In this document: piece after piece, positions 8,424-17,473 of the stretch
How the letters are laid out: each line of letters begins with the position of its first letter
How positions within the stretch are numbered: the first letter of the stretch is position 1
Source of the DNA: Lysobacter enzymogenes
Lineage (GTDB): Bacteria; Pseudomonadota; Gammaproteobacteria; Xanthomonadales; Xanthomonadaceae
NCBI RefSeq assembly: GCF_023617245.1
Contig: NZ_CP067396.1
Location: 5,545,001 to 5,609,000 of the forward strand
Direction: 5' to 3'
Length of the DNA: 64,000 nt
Position numbers and translations under genes: made by a program
Notes under the pieces: generated by a model
Databases searched by the model: none
The model's input: only the letters and a program-made list of their open reading frames with translations
What the model was told of the DNA's origin: nothing

Positions 8424-10123
8424 GCCGGGGCGGGTCCATCGTCTTGGTCGGGATCGCGCACCGCGCGCAGCACGACGGCCGCGTCGGCGGCGCCGTCGCT
8501 ATCGGTGTGGTGCTCGATTTCGGTTTCGTCGCTGTCGGCGCGCGACAGCGCCATGAAGCTGATCCGCTGCACGTCGCGCGGCCGGACTTCCGCGCCCAGC
8601 GCGGCGTTGAACGTGATCCGGTCCACGGCCTCGTCCAAGCTGACCGCGGCGGTGATGCGGCGATGGAAGGCGCGGCCGTCGCGCAGCTCAATGCGCAGAT
8701 CACGGCGCCCCGGCCGCAGACCGCCGAACCGGGCAAGCCCGACGTTGGCCACGTCCGCCGCCGTCGCGGTGCCGGCGACGGTAGCCAGCAAGGCCAGGTC
8801 GTCGGCGTGGGTCGGCCGCCACACGGCGCGTTGGCGGCCGCGCAGGGCGTAGAGCCAGGACCGGACCCGCGCGCGCTCGGCCCGTCCGTGCGTGCGCCAG
8901 CGGTGCGATTGGGTCACGGCCGCCCAGTCCGCCGGGTCGAGCACGAACGGGGCGCCGAACTCGTTGTCCAAAAACAACAGCGCGCGCTGCCATCCGGCCG
9001 ACAGCGATTCGGACTCGTAGGGGCGATCGGCCAGGACGGGATGCCCGCGGTAGACCGGCGCATCGATCAGCACCGGCCAGTCGCAGGGCTCGACCACATC
9101 GAAACGCACCGCGAGCGACGCCGCCCGATCGGTCAGGCGGGTCACCTTGGGCGCTTCGGCAAGCCGGGCGGTCCGGACCGGATACAACCGGGTGCCGCGC
9201 GGCCAGGCCCGCGTCGTCGGATGCCGCAGGACGACGCGGTCGGCGCCGATGGACTCGATCTCGGCGACCTCGGTGTCGAATGCGGTCGCGCCGCGCAGCA
9301 GCAGCAGGCCACCGGGTCGAAAGTCGCGATGGGTCGGATCGCAGGCCAGGACGCGGACCCCGAGCGCATGCTCGGCGCCCAGCCATTGCCCGTCCGGCCA
9401 GACCGGCAGCGCCCAGGTCCGCCCGCCCCAGCCGAACACGGCCAGATCCAACAGCACCCGCTCGCGGCCGTCCACGATCAGCGTCGCTTCGAACGACCGC
9501 CGCGGCGTCGAGCGCAGTCCGCGCCGCTGCTCAACCTGCAGTGGGCTGGTCAGAATGTCGGTGCGCCAGGTCAAGCGCTCCAGCACGCCGCGCGACCAAT
9601 CCGGCACGAAGGCGAAGGCAACGATGCGTTGGCCGGTGATGACGACCGGCAGCACAGGGAAACCATCGAAACGGAACCCCAGGGTGGCGCCGATCACCGG
9701 CGGCCCATCGGTTCCGACCGCGACCTGCCACGTTCGCTCCGACAGCGGCGCGAACGGCAGCGGCGGCATGCCGGGCGCAGTCAGGACGATGCCCTCGCCC
9801 CCCGACAGAGCCGCCTCGGTCAGCGTCAGCGCCCGGCTACGGAACGCATTCCAGACCCGCACCGCCCGGCGCTGCACGCTGCTGATACTGCCAAGGTTCA
9901 GTACCCGCGGCTCGACGTGGATGCGGTCGAAGAAATCGTCGCCGAACAACGGCTGCATCGCGCCGCGGCGTTGGTCGCCGATGTGCTGGGGCACCTCTAC
10001 GGTGCATCGCCCATAGGTTGGCTCCGATCCGAGTACCCCGGACGCGCGGCCATCCCAGAACGGGGGAAATCGGAAGTAATCGCCCTGACCGCTGAAGGTC
10101 AGCGGCCACAGGCCATGCCACAT
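8420..10123 (-). CDS. Phage distal tail / virion structural protein (567 aa)
   Basis: A 567-residue protein in the slot between the distal structural proteins and DUF2163. It has repeated beta-rich stretches, many tryptophans and no predicted membrane segments. The N-terminus (MWHGLWPLTFSGQGDYFRFPPFW) suggests a capping or distal tail fold. I do not recognise a named domain. The assignment to the tail rests on its location and its overlapping coupling with the DUF2163 gene. Confidence 0.7.
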   Translation of the reverse strand: MWHGLWPLTFSGQGDYFRFPPFWDGRASGVLGSEPTYGRCTVEVPQHIGDQRRGAMQPLFGDDFFDRIHVEPRVLNLGSISSVQRRAVRVWNAFRSRALTLTEAALSGGEGIVLTAPGMPPLPFAPLSERTWQVAVGTDGPPVIGATLGFRFDGFPVLPVVITGQRIVAFAFVPDWSRGVLERLTWRTDILTSPLQVEQRRGLRSTPRRSFEATLIVDGRERVLLDLAVFGWGGRTWALPVWPDGQWLGAEHALGVRVLACDPTHRDFRPGGLLLLRGATAFDTEVAEIESIGADRVVLRHPTTRAWPRGTRLYPVRTARLAEAPKVTRLTDRAASLAVRFDVVEPCDWPVLIDAPVYRGHPVLADRPYESESLSAGWQRALLFLDNEFGAPFVLDPADWAAVTQSHRWRTHGRAERARVRSWLYALRGRQRAVWRPTHADDLALLATVAGTATAADVANVGLARFGGLRPGRRDLRIELRDGRAFHRRITAAVSLDEAVDRITFNAALGAEVRPRDVQRISFMALSRADSDETEIEHHTDSDGAADAAVVLRAVRDPDQDDGPAPA

Positions 10124-10137
10124 GCGATGTCCGCTAC

Positions 10138-11073
10138 TTACTCGGTGATGCGATAGGCATACCCGTAGACCCCGCTGTTCGGGGTGCCGGCCGGGCCGTT
10201 CTTACGGTGGACCGGGAAGACCTTCCAGCGGTCGCTGCCCAGCACCAGATCCTCGCCGGGGGCATAACTGTCCAGGCGAATGAAGCGTAGGTCCGGCGGG
10301 TGGCCGATGTCGGTGATCAGGTCGCCGCCACGCGGCACGGCGCACCACAGCGGCTGGCCGGGCGCGCGGCCGGTCAGCGTGCTGTGCCCGATGTCCTTCA
10401 GCAAATTGGTCGGCGCGCCGCGCCGACGCCAGCCGCAGTACAGCGCGCGCGTATCGCCTGCGCTGTCAGAGACGCCATGCCAGCGCGGCGTAACGCCATC
10501 GAAATCTGCGCGCACGCGCGTGGTCGCCGACATGTAGTTGGTCCAGTAGTCATCGAACGCCAGCGCGTGACGAACATCGTCGGGGTTGTTGATGTAACTG
10601 GGATCGTAGTACCACTGGCTGCCGTAGACGTACTGGCCGGTACTGACCACGCCTGCGGTTACCAGCCGTCCCGTGCCGAAGTGCTTGAACGTGCCGGCCT
10701 GGGTTTCCAACACAATGTGCAAGTACGGCTGTGGCGCCGTTGAGCTGAAGAAGTGGACCGCGCTGTACGGACCTTGGACGTAGTTCGCCCAGACCTGCGC
10801 GCTGGCGTCGGCCTGAAGATCAGCGTTGGCGTTCGCCGCGAAGCCGGTGTGGCCGAACGTACCGACAAAGGGCGGCGGCCGAACGGAATCGCCGCCGCTC
10901 AGCTCCGTCAAGAACGTGGCGTACAGCGAGCCCGCATGCACGCTCAGTGCCTTGCCGACGCGGACGGTGCGATCGCGCCAGCCATCCACCGCCCAGCCGT
11001 TGCTCTGGGCAAACACCCGCAGCTTGTCGAGCAGGTCATTGGGATCATTCGCGGCAGAAGTGGCGTAAGACAT
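10138..11073 (-). CDS. Phage tail structural protein (311 aa)
   Basis: A 311-residue soluble protein just upstream of the 567-residue tail protein, with a 14-base gap. The N-terminal segment (LLDKLRVFAQSNGWAVDGW) resembles that of the next upstream tail protein (FLNRLESALCAEGHAWGQL), so the two may share an N-terminal docking domain. The rest is beta-rich and aromatic. A distal tail or fibre-associated role is inferred. Confidence 0.65.
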   Translation of the reverse strand: MSYATSAANDPNDLLDKLRVFAQSNGWAVDGWRDRTVRVGKALSVHAGSLYATFLTELSGGDSVRPPPFVGTFGHTGFAANANADLQADASAQVWANYVQGPYSAVHFFSSTAPQPYLHIVLETQAGTFKHFGTGRLVTAGVVSTGQYVYGSQWYYDPSYINNPDDVRHALAFDDYWTNYMSATTRVRADFDGVTPRWHGVSDSAGDTRALYCGWRRRGAPTNLLKDIGHSTLTGRAPGQPLWCAVPRGGDLITDIGHPPDLRFIRLDSYAPGEDLVLGSDRWKVFPVHRKNGPAGTPNSGVYGYAYRITE

Positions 11074-11208
11074 ACCCGTCAGCCTGACCCACGTGGCGCC
11101 GACGTGGCACCAGAACCCGTCGGCGCAGACTCTATGTAAAAGCCGGTTCGCTTGAGATACCCCCCATGCGCAGGCAGACTAAGTCGACTCGGCCTCGGAG
11201 ACAGATCC

Positions 11209-11364
11209 ATGGAGCAGTGGATTGTGCTTTTGGTCTTGATTGCACTGGCGGTCGTCATGGGGAGCATAATCCATCGTCTTCGGAACATTCAGCGCGACCT
11301 GGACGTCATCAAAGAGCGCCTGTCCCGCTCCGACCAAAGCAGCGGGAAGCACCACGACGCATAG
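11209..11364 (+). CDS. Small single-pass membrane protein (51 aa), antisense in tail operon
   Basis: This short frame runs opposite to its neighbours in the roughly 310-base gap between two tail genes. It has a purine-rich GGAG before the ATG and encodes one transmembrane segment (MEQWIVLLVLIALAVVMGSI) followed by a charged, coiled-coil-like tail (RNIQRDLDVIKERLSRS). The pattern is protein-like and unlike shadow frames. It may be a small moron, for example a membrane exclusion protein. The function is unknown. Confidence 0.5.
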   Translation: MEQWIVLLVLIALAVVMGSIIHRLRNIQRDLDVIKERLSRSDQSSGKHHDA

Positions 11365-11385
11365 CGTTGTGGTTACGCCCGCTTG

Positions 11386-12963
11386 TCAGTCCAGCTTCAA
11401 GGCGAAGTAGTTGTCGGGGGAAATGCGAAAGGCGTTCTGGAACGCCATCCAGGCCGCGCCGTCGTGGTCGATCCGCGACTCGGAGGCGGTGTTGAAGCCG
11501 GTGGTCCAGCCGCAGCCATCGAACTCGCCGAGCGTATGCCGCGGAGACGAATTTCCCAGAATGAGCGGCAGCACCGGCGACGTACCGTCGAGGTTCTCGC
11601 GCAAGCTCGCACGATCGCCCCAAGTCGACATCGCGCTGGGATAGACCTTACCGGACGTTTCGGTATCGCCGATATCGGTTGCCCCGGATGCATAACGGTT
11701 GGCGTGCAGACGCCAGACGTTATCAGGGTAGTTCACCGCCAAGCCATAGCGCCCCGGATCGAAGAAGCAGCGGAAGCTGGCATCGGTCGCATCCGGGGTC
11801 AGCGTCTCGACAGAGCCGCAAGCGCCGATGGCGAGCGGGTACTCGTGGATCGAGGGCGGCTCGTAGGCGTTGATGAAGCCCAGGTACGCGCTCAGGTAGA
11901 CCGTGCCGACGCGCGCCACGATCACCACGCGCTGGCCATTGATCGCCAACCAGTACGCGAAGGGGCCGTTGCGCAGCGGCAATCCACGCACGCCGCTGAC
12001 GTTGGTCTGCGTCCGCACGCCGCGCAGCGGGTTGTGCGAGCGGAACCCATACCAGTTGAGGTTGTAGGCGGCGCGCGCGGCGTCCTCGTACAGCTCAGCG
12101 CCGATGAAGATCGCCTTCTGCCCATCCAGTCCCGGTGCCTGCACGATCCATTGCGCCCGGTCTTCAAGGTCGAAGTCGGCGTTGAGGTCCGTGTGGAAAC
12201 TGACATCGTTGACCTCAAGCGGGTCGGCGCCGGCCGTGGCGGTGATCAGGACGCGCCAGAACCGCGCCGCTGCGGGCGCGCCGGTGATCGGATACGTCCG
12301 GCGCATGCGCGCGGTGGGCCAGACCTGGCCGGTCCAGGCTTGCACCCGCGACCAGGCCGCGCCGTCGTCGGAGCGCTGCAGTTCGAAGGCCGCTGGGCCG
12401 CGCGCGCCGTTGTCGCCGATGCCGAGCGTGATCGCCCTGATTGCCGCCGGACCGATCATCTCGATACTGGTGTGCGCCGGCAGGTCGGCGACGTGCCGGC
12501 TGCCCCAAGTATCCGTGCGGCTGTCGAACACTGAGGCTGAATTATTCAGGCTGGTAGTGCGGACGCTGGCGTTGCGACAGCCGGTGCGGCGCACCAGTGT
12601 CCAGGCTGGCGACGTGTTCAGGGTGAAGCGATCGCCCGTCGCAAATGGAACCGAGCCTGCGTTGATGCGGAACCGCAGCCGCTCGGAATCGAAGGGCTGG
12701 CCGACCTGGGCGATGCCCAGATCGCCCGCGACCGCGCCGATCACCTGGAATCGACCGGCGTCGAGCGCGGTGAGGGTGAAGCCCTCGGCGACACTGGCGC
12801 TGCCACCGCGATAACTGCCGGTGGCGCCGTCCGGCCCGGTCAGCGTGCCGTTGCCGGCGCCGGCATAAAGCTGACCCCAGGCGTGGCCTTCGGCACAGAG
12901 CGCGGATTCCAGGCGATTGAGGAAATCGTAGTAGTCGGTGGCGACGGCCGAAAGTAGGGTCAT
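11386..12963 (-). CDS. Phage tail/virion structural protein (525 aa)
   Basis: The ATG at 12963 (MTLLSAVATDYYDF) is chosen because the bases just upstream form a terminator hairpin. The protein has an N-terminal segment like that of the next downstream tail protein and a large beta-rich body containing SIEMIGPAAIRAITLGIGDNG, which resembles discoidin or carbohydrate-binding folds. It is therefore a possible fibre or receptor-binding component. It is the first gene after the moron terminator, so it needs its own promoter or antitermination. Confidence 0.65.
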   Translation of the reverse strand: MTLLSAVATDYYDFLNRLESALCAEGHAWGQLYAGAGNGTLTGPDGATGSYRGGSASVAEGFTLTALDAGRFQVIGAVAGDLGIAQVGQPFDSERLRFRINAGSVPFATGDRFTLNTSPAWTLVRRTGCRNASVRTTSLNNSASVFDSRTDTWGSRHVADLPAHTSIEMIGPAAIRAITLGIGDNGARGPAAFELQRSDDGAAWSRVQAWTGQVWPTARMRRTYPITGAPAAARFWRVLITATAGADPLEVNDVSFHTDLNADFDLEDRAQWIVQAPGLDGQKAIFIGAELYEDAARAAYNLNWYGFRSHNPLRGVRTQTNVSGVRGLPLRNGPFAYWLAINGQRVVIVARVGTVYLSAYLGFINAYEPPSIHEYPLAIGACGSVETLTPDATDASFRCFFDPGRYGLAVNYPDNVWRLHANRYASGATDIGDTETSGKVYPSAMSTWGDRASLRENLDGTSPVLPLILGNSSPRHTLGEFDGCGWTTGFNTASESRIDHDGAAWMAFQNAFRISPDNYFALKLD

Positions 12964-12969
12964 AGGCGC

Positions 12970-12999
12970 AAAAAAACGCCCGGCCATGGGCCAGGCGTT
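12970..12999 (-). terminator. Leftward intrinsic terminator after membrane moron
   Basis: An 11-base stem (AACGCCTGGCC/GGCCGGGCGTT, one G-U pair, loop CAT) is followed on the minus strand by seven T. It lies 24 bases after the membrane gene's stop and directly before the next tail gene. Confidence 0.85.
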
Positions 13000-13023
13000 G
13001 GGAGACTAAGTTCGTTCGCTCGA

Positions 13024-13668
13024 TCAGTCGCGTAATGCTATTGAAACAACTGGAGCACCTGCGACTTCCTCATCATTAGCAGATGCGTACTCCACCCTGG
13101 CCACTTCTTCGGAATAGGGCGCTGCTTCATTTTCCAAATTGACCAGATGGTGGGCAGACAGCATTGAGAATGTTGCGGCGAGTGTAGCGATCAGGACCAC
13201 TACTCCGACCAGGAATGAGAGAATCGTATCGATAGCAGTCGGAGCCCAGACGGCGCACGCGATGGCACAGGCATAGCCGGACACTCCGACTATCAAATTC
13301 AACACGGACCAAACTAAAAAGCTAGAGCGATTCTTCGGCCCTCTTCTGTTGTCCAAAAAAATCCCCCCTTCGCGTCGAACGAGTGCCCCAGCATTCATTG
13401 CAAGCCGCATCACCCGATCACCATCCTGGCTGCGCAGCAGCGCAAATTTGATCGTATCGGGAGAGGGAATGGACTGTTTTCCATAATAGTCGCGTGCTGC
13501 ATGGCTCAGAACCATAGGGTGGACGGTTTTCCAAGCCCCACTTTCCAAAAGCTCCAGCCATTTCTTCTGTCTGCTTTGCCTAAATGATGGCCGACCAGCC
13601 AGCCAGACGCCGACAATAGGAATCACGACAGAAAGAATGGGGATAACAACGTTCTTCCAGAATTCCAT
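13024..13668 (-). CDS. Membrane moron of unknown function (214 aa)
   Basis: The protein has an N-terminal transmembrane segment (VVIPILSVVIPIVGVWLAG) and two more near residues 118-170 (FLVWSVLNLIVGVSGYACAIACAVW; TILSFLVGVVVLIATLAATF). Codon use is more AT-rich than in the flanking tail genes. The gene has a good ribosome site (GAGGATC) and its own terminator, and it separates tape measure from tail-tip genes. These are the hallmarks of a moron expressed from the lysogen, perhaps for superinfection exclusion. No homologous family is recognised. Confidence 0.7.
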   Translation of the reverse strand: MEFWKNVVIPILSVVIPIVGVWLAGRPSFRQSRQKKWLELLESGAWKTVHPMVLSHAARDYYGKQSIPSPDTIKFALLRSQDGDRVMRLAMNAGALVRREGGIFLDNRRGPKNRSSFLVWSVLNLIVGVSGYACAIACAVWAPTAIDTILSFLVGVVVLIATLAATFSMLSAHHLVNLENEAAPYSEEVARVEYASANDEEVAGAPVVSIALRD

Positions 13669-13775
13669 GGTTAGATCCTCGCTGAGCGAACGTCAATATC
13701 ATCCCATCATCTCACTGGCTGAGACGCCAGGTAACAGTTGATCCATTCGTTCGTGGGCCCGCCACCGTCCAGTCT

Positions 13776-16700
13776 TTAGCCCAGATCTTGACGAACTGTT
13801 GGAGCATTGGCTCGGATTGTGGACAGAATCACCTGTCGGCCGGCCTGCGTGCCCATGACGTTTACGATCTCGCGTGGGTCCAGATACAGCACATTGGTGA
13901 TTTGCGAGGACCGCGGCTCGGGCGCACTGGCCTCCGATCGCTCCGAGACCGGTCGGCGCACAGGCGCACGCGCGGTCGGAGCAGGCGATACAAAGCCACC
14001 ACTCGCGAACCCACGCAGCCCGTTCAACGCCGCCATGCCTACGCGGTTGAAACGTTCCAAGAAGGACCGCGCACCTGGTTGGCGCACAACTTCCCGGCGA
14101 TTGACGAATTCGCCGCGGTGGACGATGCCGGCCGGTGCGTACTTCGGGCCGATCCCGGTAAAACCACCCGCCGCGAAGAATCCGCTCGCGCCCTTGGTCG
14201 CATTGGCGGCCGCCAACGTCGCCGCCGCGGCTTGCATGGCGGTGGCAGCCTTGAGCACCACACCGCCGGCCACGCCCAGTGCGGCCGACGCGCCCGCGAT
14301 CGGGGTGGCGTAGGCGGCGCCTGCGGCCGCCGCTTGGACCGGGTCGGGCTGGGCGATGTCGGGCGTCTTACCCCCGCCCACAATTTTCCCAACGACCGAC
14401 GTCAGCTTGGCGATCGCCAGCCCCGCCAATTGCTGCGACGCCAGTTGCGCCAAGGACCGGGCCATGTCCTGCACCAATCCTGTCAGCGCCTGCCGCAGCG
14501 TCAACGTGCCGGTGGCCAGTCCTTCCAGCGCATTGCCCAAGCCCGTCTCAAAGCCATTGGTGAGCGTCACCACCAGCTCGTTCGACTGCGTCTTCAGCGC
14601 AGCGATCTGTGCTGCAAGATCCTTGACTCGCTCGATCACTTCGGGCGAGCCGGTCTTGGCGGCCAGGGCATCCACCTTGGGGAGCAGTTGGTCGACCTCG
14701 GCGGCGGTGCGGCCATGCAGATCCAGCAGCTCGCGGCGCGCCCCGATCTCGGTCAGCAGGCCCGCCTGTTGACGGGTCTGGATCGACTGCTCTTGGCGCG
14801 ATTGATCGCCGAACACGCGATCGACTTGCGCCTGGAGATCGTCCAGCTGAGCGCGGGCCACCTCGGTATCGATACTGAGGTTCAGCTTCAGCCAGTCACT
14901 GGTCCGCCCACGCTGCAGTAGTTCGGCCAGCGAGTCGCGATGCTCCAGCAGCAGCTCGCGCTGCCGGGCCGCGGCCGTGTCGCCCCGATTACGCAGCAGG
15001 TTGGCGTCGGCCTCAGCTACGGTCCGGTTGAGCTCGTCGTCGGTCTTGCGCTCCTTCTTTTCATCGCGCTCGGAAGCCTTCTCTCCTTGCTTGGCGAGCC
15101 GTTCGGCCGCTTTCTGCGCGCGATCGGCTTCGCGCCTGGCCTCGGCTTGAGCGCGATCCTCCGCGGTCGCCGTCTTCGCGGCCTCTCGCTCTCGGACCTG
15201 TTCATCGATCAGCTTCCGAGTCGCCTCGGTGAGCCGCGTGGCATCCTTGACGCCCGCAGCCTTGGCGGCCTGATACTCCAACGCGGCACGGAGGCCCTTC
15301 TCCCGCTCGATCCGCTCAACCTTGAGCTTCTCGTTCTGATCCGTCAGAGACTTAGCAAAGCCAGCAGCGTCCTTGCTGGCCTGCTGCGTGGTACGTCCCC
15401 CGCTCGCCTGAGCTGAGCGCAATTCAACAAGCGACTTACGAACGGTATCGAACTCGGTGTTGGTACGCTTCAGCTGCGCCTGGACACGAGAAATCTCTGC
15501 ATCGACGTCCTCGCCCCAGAGCCAGCGCATGCTGCTCTGCCCCGGATTCTCATGGATACCACCGTAGACCGAGCCGGCGCCTTGCCTCAGGATCTGCAGG
15601 CTTTCCAGTTCCTTCTGCAGCTGCTCGCGCTGGGCGATTAACCTCTTGCCTACGTCGACGCCCGCGTCGATGTCCTGCTGCTCACGGAACTGCTGAGCGG
15701 CTTTGATAGTCCCTTCGAACTCAAGTTTCGCGGCCCTCGCGTTGGCGCTGGCATTAGCGAACGCGGTCGCCAACAGCGTCACGCCTGTAATGGCCAAACC
15801 CAGCGGGCCGCCCATCAACGTCAGGACGGAGGACAGTGCGCGCACGGCGACCGCTTTTGCTCCGACCGCTACCGTCGCGGCCCGGGTTGCCGCCGCAGTC
15901 CGCGCTTGCGCGGCTGCCAAAGCGGCCTCGGCCGCCGCCGCTCGCGCACTGCCGGCCCCGCCCAGCGCCAGCGCGCGGGCACGACTGAGCTCTGCCTGGG
16001 CGGCAGTCTCAACCGCTCTGGCTTGCGCCAGTTCCTCCTGCGCCAGCCGGCGGGTTTCGCGCATGCTCTGGACCTTGGCCGCGCCGGCCAAAGTCAGCGT
16101 CGAAACAAGCCGGCCCAATGCAGCGACAGCAACCACGCCCACCGCACTGGCCAAACCGTCGAAGTTTTGCGACACCCCCTGGATCGCTTGAGCTACCGTG
16201 GAGGACACGCCGCTGGCTCGATCCTGCTGACCGATGAAGCGGGTGAATGCGTTGTCGAGTTGCGTCAAGCTGCGTTCGATCGTGAGCGGCAGTTGGCCGA
16301 ACTCGGCCGCGATCTTTCTGGCCTGCTCTCCCGAGAACGCCTTGCGCAACTGCTCGCTGGTGAGCTTGCCCTCCTCCGCCAGCTTGCGCAGCTGACCGAC
16401 CGTGACGCCCATGCTGTCGGCCAGGGCCCGCATGAGGCGCGGCGCTGCGTCGTTGACGGAGTTGAACTCGTCGCCGCGCAGTGTGCCGGAAGCGAACGCC
16501 TGGCTCAGCTGCAAGATGGTCGAGGCGGCCTCGGCCCCCGTGGCGCCGGAGACCGCCAGCGCCTTGTTGATGGTCTCAGTCAGTCCCAGCACGTCGCGCT
16601 GGGAGGTGCCCTGCTCGCGCAGCGCACTGCTCAGTCGCCCGAACAGGGTCGCGGTCGCATCGAGCGAGGTGGAGGTGCGCTGCGCGACTGCGAAAACCGT

Positions 16701-17042
16701 CGCCTCGGCCTGATTAAAGCTAGCCTGCGACGTCGTGGCCAGCTTGATCTTGGCCGACAGGTTCGCGTAGCTGTCGGCGGCCTTGACCAGTCGCCCGACA
16801 ACATCGCCCAGCCCTTGTAGCCCGAGGAAGACGACCAGTTGGTGCTTCGTCTGCGACAGCTGTGAGCTGATCGCGGCAACGCTACCGCGGACTTGGTCGA
16901 ACTGCTTCTTGCTCCGGGCACCCGCTCGCTCGGCATCCGATGCGAAACTACGAACCCACGTCCCGGATTGCTGCAACGCTTGGTTAAGCTGGGCCGCGTT
17001 CGCGCGCACCAACAATGTAATTGTGGTGTCACGATTCGCCAT
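13776..17042 (-). CDS. Phage tail tape measure protein
   Basis: The gene encodes 1088 residues and is the longest in the structural module, as expected for a tape measure. The N-terminus contains the tape-measure domain of lambda gpH-like proteins (EATVFAVAQRTSTSLDATATLFGRL; SGTLRGDEFNSVNDAAPRLMRALA). It is followed by alanine-rich hydrophobic stretches, long charged coiled coils (ARREADRAQKAAERLAKQ) and a glycine/alanine-rich C-terminus. It sets tail length and is probably ejected with DNA. The ATG at 17042 (MANRDTTITLL) is preferred over an upstream TTG. The lysis genes and cyclase sit between it and the tail chaperones, an unusual order. Confidence 0.92.
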   Translation of the reverse strand: MANRDTTITLLVRANAAQLNQALQQSGTWVRSFASDAERAGARSKKQFDQVRGSVAAISSQLSQTKHQLVVFLGLQGLGDVVGRLVKAADSYANLSAKIKLATTSQASFNQAEATVFAVAQRTSTSLDATATLFGRLSSALREQGTSQRDVLGLTETINKALAVSGATGAEAASTILQLSQAFASGTLRGDEFNSVNDAAPRLMRALADSMGVTVGQLRKLAEEGKLTSEQLRKAFSGEQARKIAAEFGQLPLTIERSLTQLDNAFTRFIGQQDRASGVSSTVAQAIQGVSQNFDGLASAVGVVAVAALGRLVSTLTLAGAAKVQSMRETRRLAQEELAQARAVETAAQAELSRARALALGGAGSARAAAAEAALAAAQARTAAATRAATVAVGAKAVAVRALSSVLTLMGGPLGLAITGVTLLATAFANASANARAAKLEFEGTIKAAQQFREQQDIDAGVDVGKRLIAQREQLQKELESLQILRQGAGSVYGGIHENPGQSSMRWLWGEDVDAEISRVQAQLKRTNTEFDTVRKSLVELRSAQASGGRTTQQASKDAAGFAKSLTDQNEKLKVERIEREKGLRAALEYQAAKAAGVKDATRLTEATRKLIDEQVREREAAKTATAEDRAQAEARREADRAQKAAERLAKQGEKASERDEKKERKTDDELNRTVAEADANLLRNRGDTAAARQRELLLEHRDSLAELLQRGRTSDWLKLNLSIDTEVARAQLDDLQAQVDRVFGDQSRQEQSIQTRQQAGLLTEIGARRELLDLHGRTAAEVDQLLPKVDALAAKTGSPEVIERVKDLAAQIAALKTQSNELVVTLTNGFETGLGNALEGLATGTLTLRQALTGLVQDMARSLAQLASQQLAGLAIAKLTSVVGKIVGGGKTPDIAQPDPVQAAAAGAAYATPIAGASAALGVAGGVVLKAATAMQAAAATLAAANATKGASGFFAAGGFTGIGPKYAPAGIVHRGEFVNRREVVRQPGARSFLERFNRVGMAALNGLRGFASGGFVSPAPTARAPVRRPVSERSEASAPEPRSSQITNVLYLDPREIVNVMGTQAGRQVILSTIRANAPTVRQDLG

Positions 17043-17170
17043 TGGATTCAGCAAGCACAACGCTCTGCGCGCGGCAAAGCTAGTTCATTCTCGGAGTGGG
17101 TAGTGTTTCAACGCGTCCGAACGGCTGCGGCCGGCAATGCCGGCCGCGCCTCTTCTAGTCACGTCTTCTA

Positions 17171-17320
17171 TCAGCTGCGCGGCGTGTCGTCGGGCACGCT
17201 CAGATCGATGTTCGCCGAAGATTGCGCTTCGTGGGGCGGAACGCCGTTGGGCAGATAGTCGCAGCCGGCCAGAACAAGGATGGACAGCAGCGCAAGGGCG
17301 ACGCAGCGGGAACGGTTCAT
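17171..17320 (-). CDS. Small lipoprotein (49 aa)
   Basis: Start ATG at 17320 is preceded by GAGGACACCACA. The signal peptide ends in a clear lipobox (ALLSILVLAGC), giving a mature lipoprotein of about 31 residues that begins CDYLPNGVPPHE and is rich in proline and acidic residues. It lies between the diguanylate cyclase and the tape measure. It could be the outer-membrane spanin subunit displaced from Rz, or a superinfection-exclusion lipoprotein. The sequence does not decide between these. Confidence 0.7.
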   Translation of the reverse strand: MNRSRCVALALLSILVLAGCDYLPNGVPPHEAQSSANIDLSVPDDTPRS

Positions 17321-17473
17321 TGTGGTGTCCTCGGGTTCGTTGAGTAGACCGGCCCGAAAGCGCACAGCGACCGTCCCCGTGCGCCGGCCGGCCGCTTCAA
17401 TGTAGGCCAAAACCCAAATCATGCCTTCCAGGCCAAATCGCCCGCGCCGCCTAAACGCGGAAGCGCTCACATT

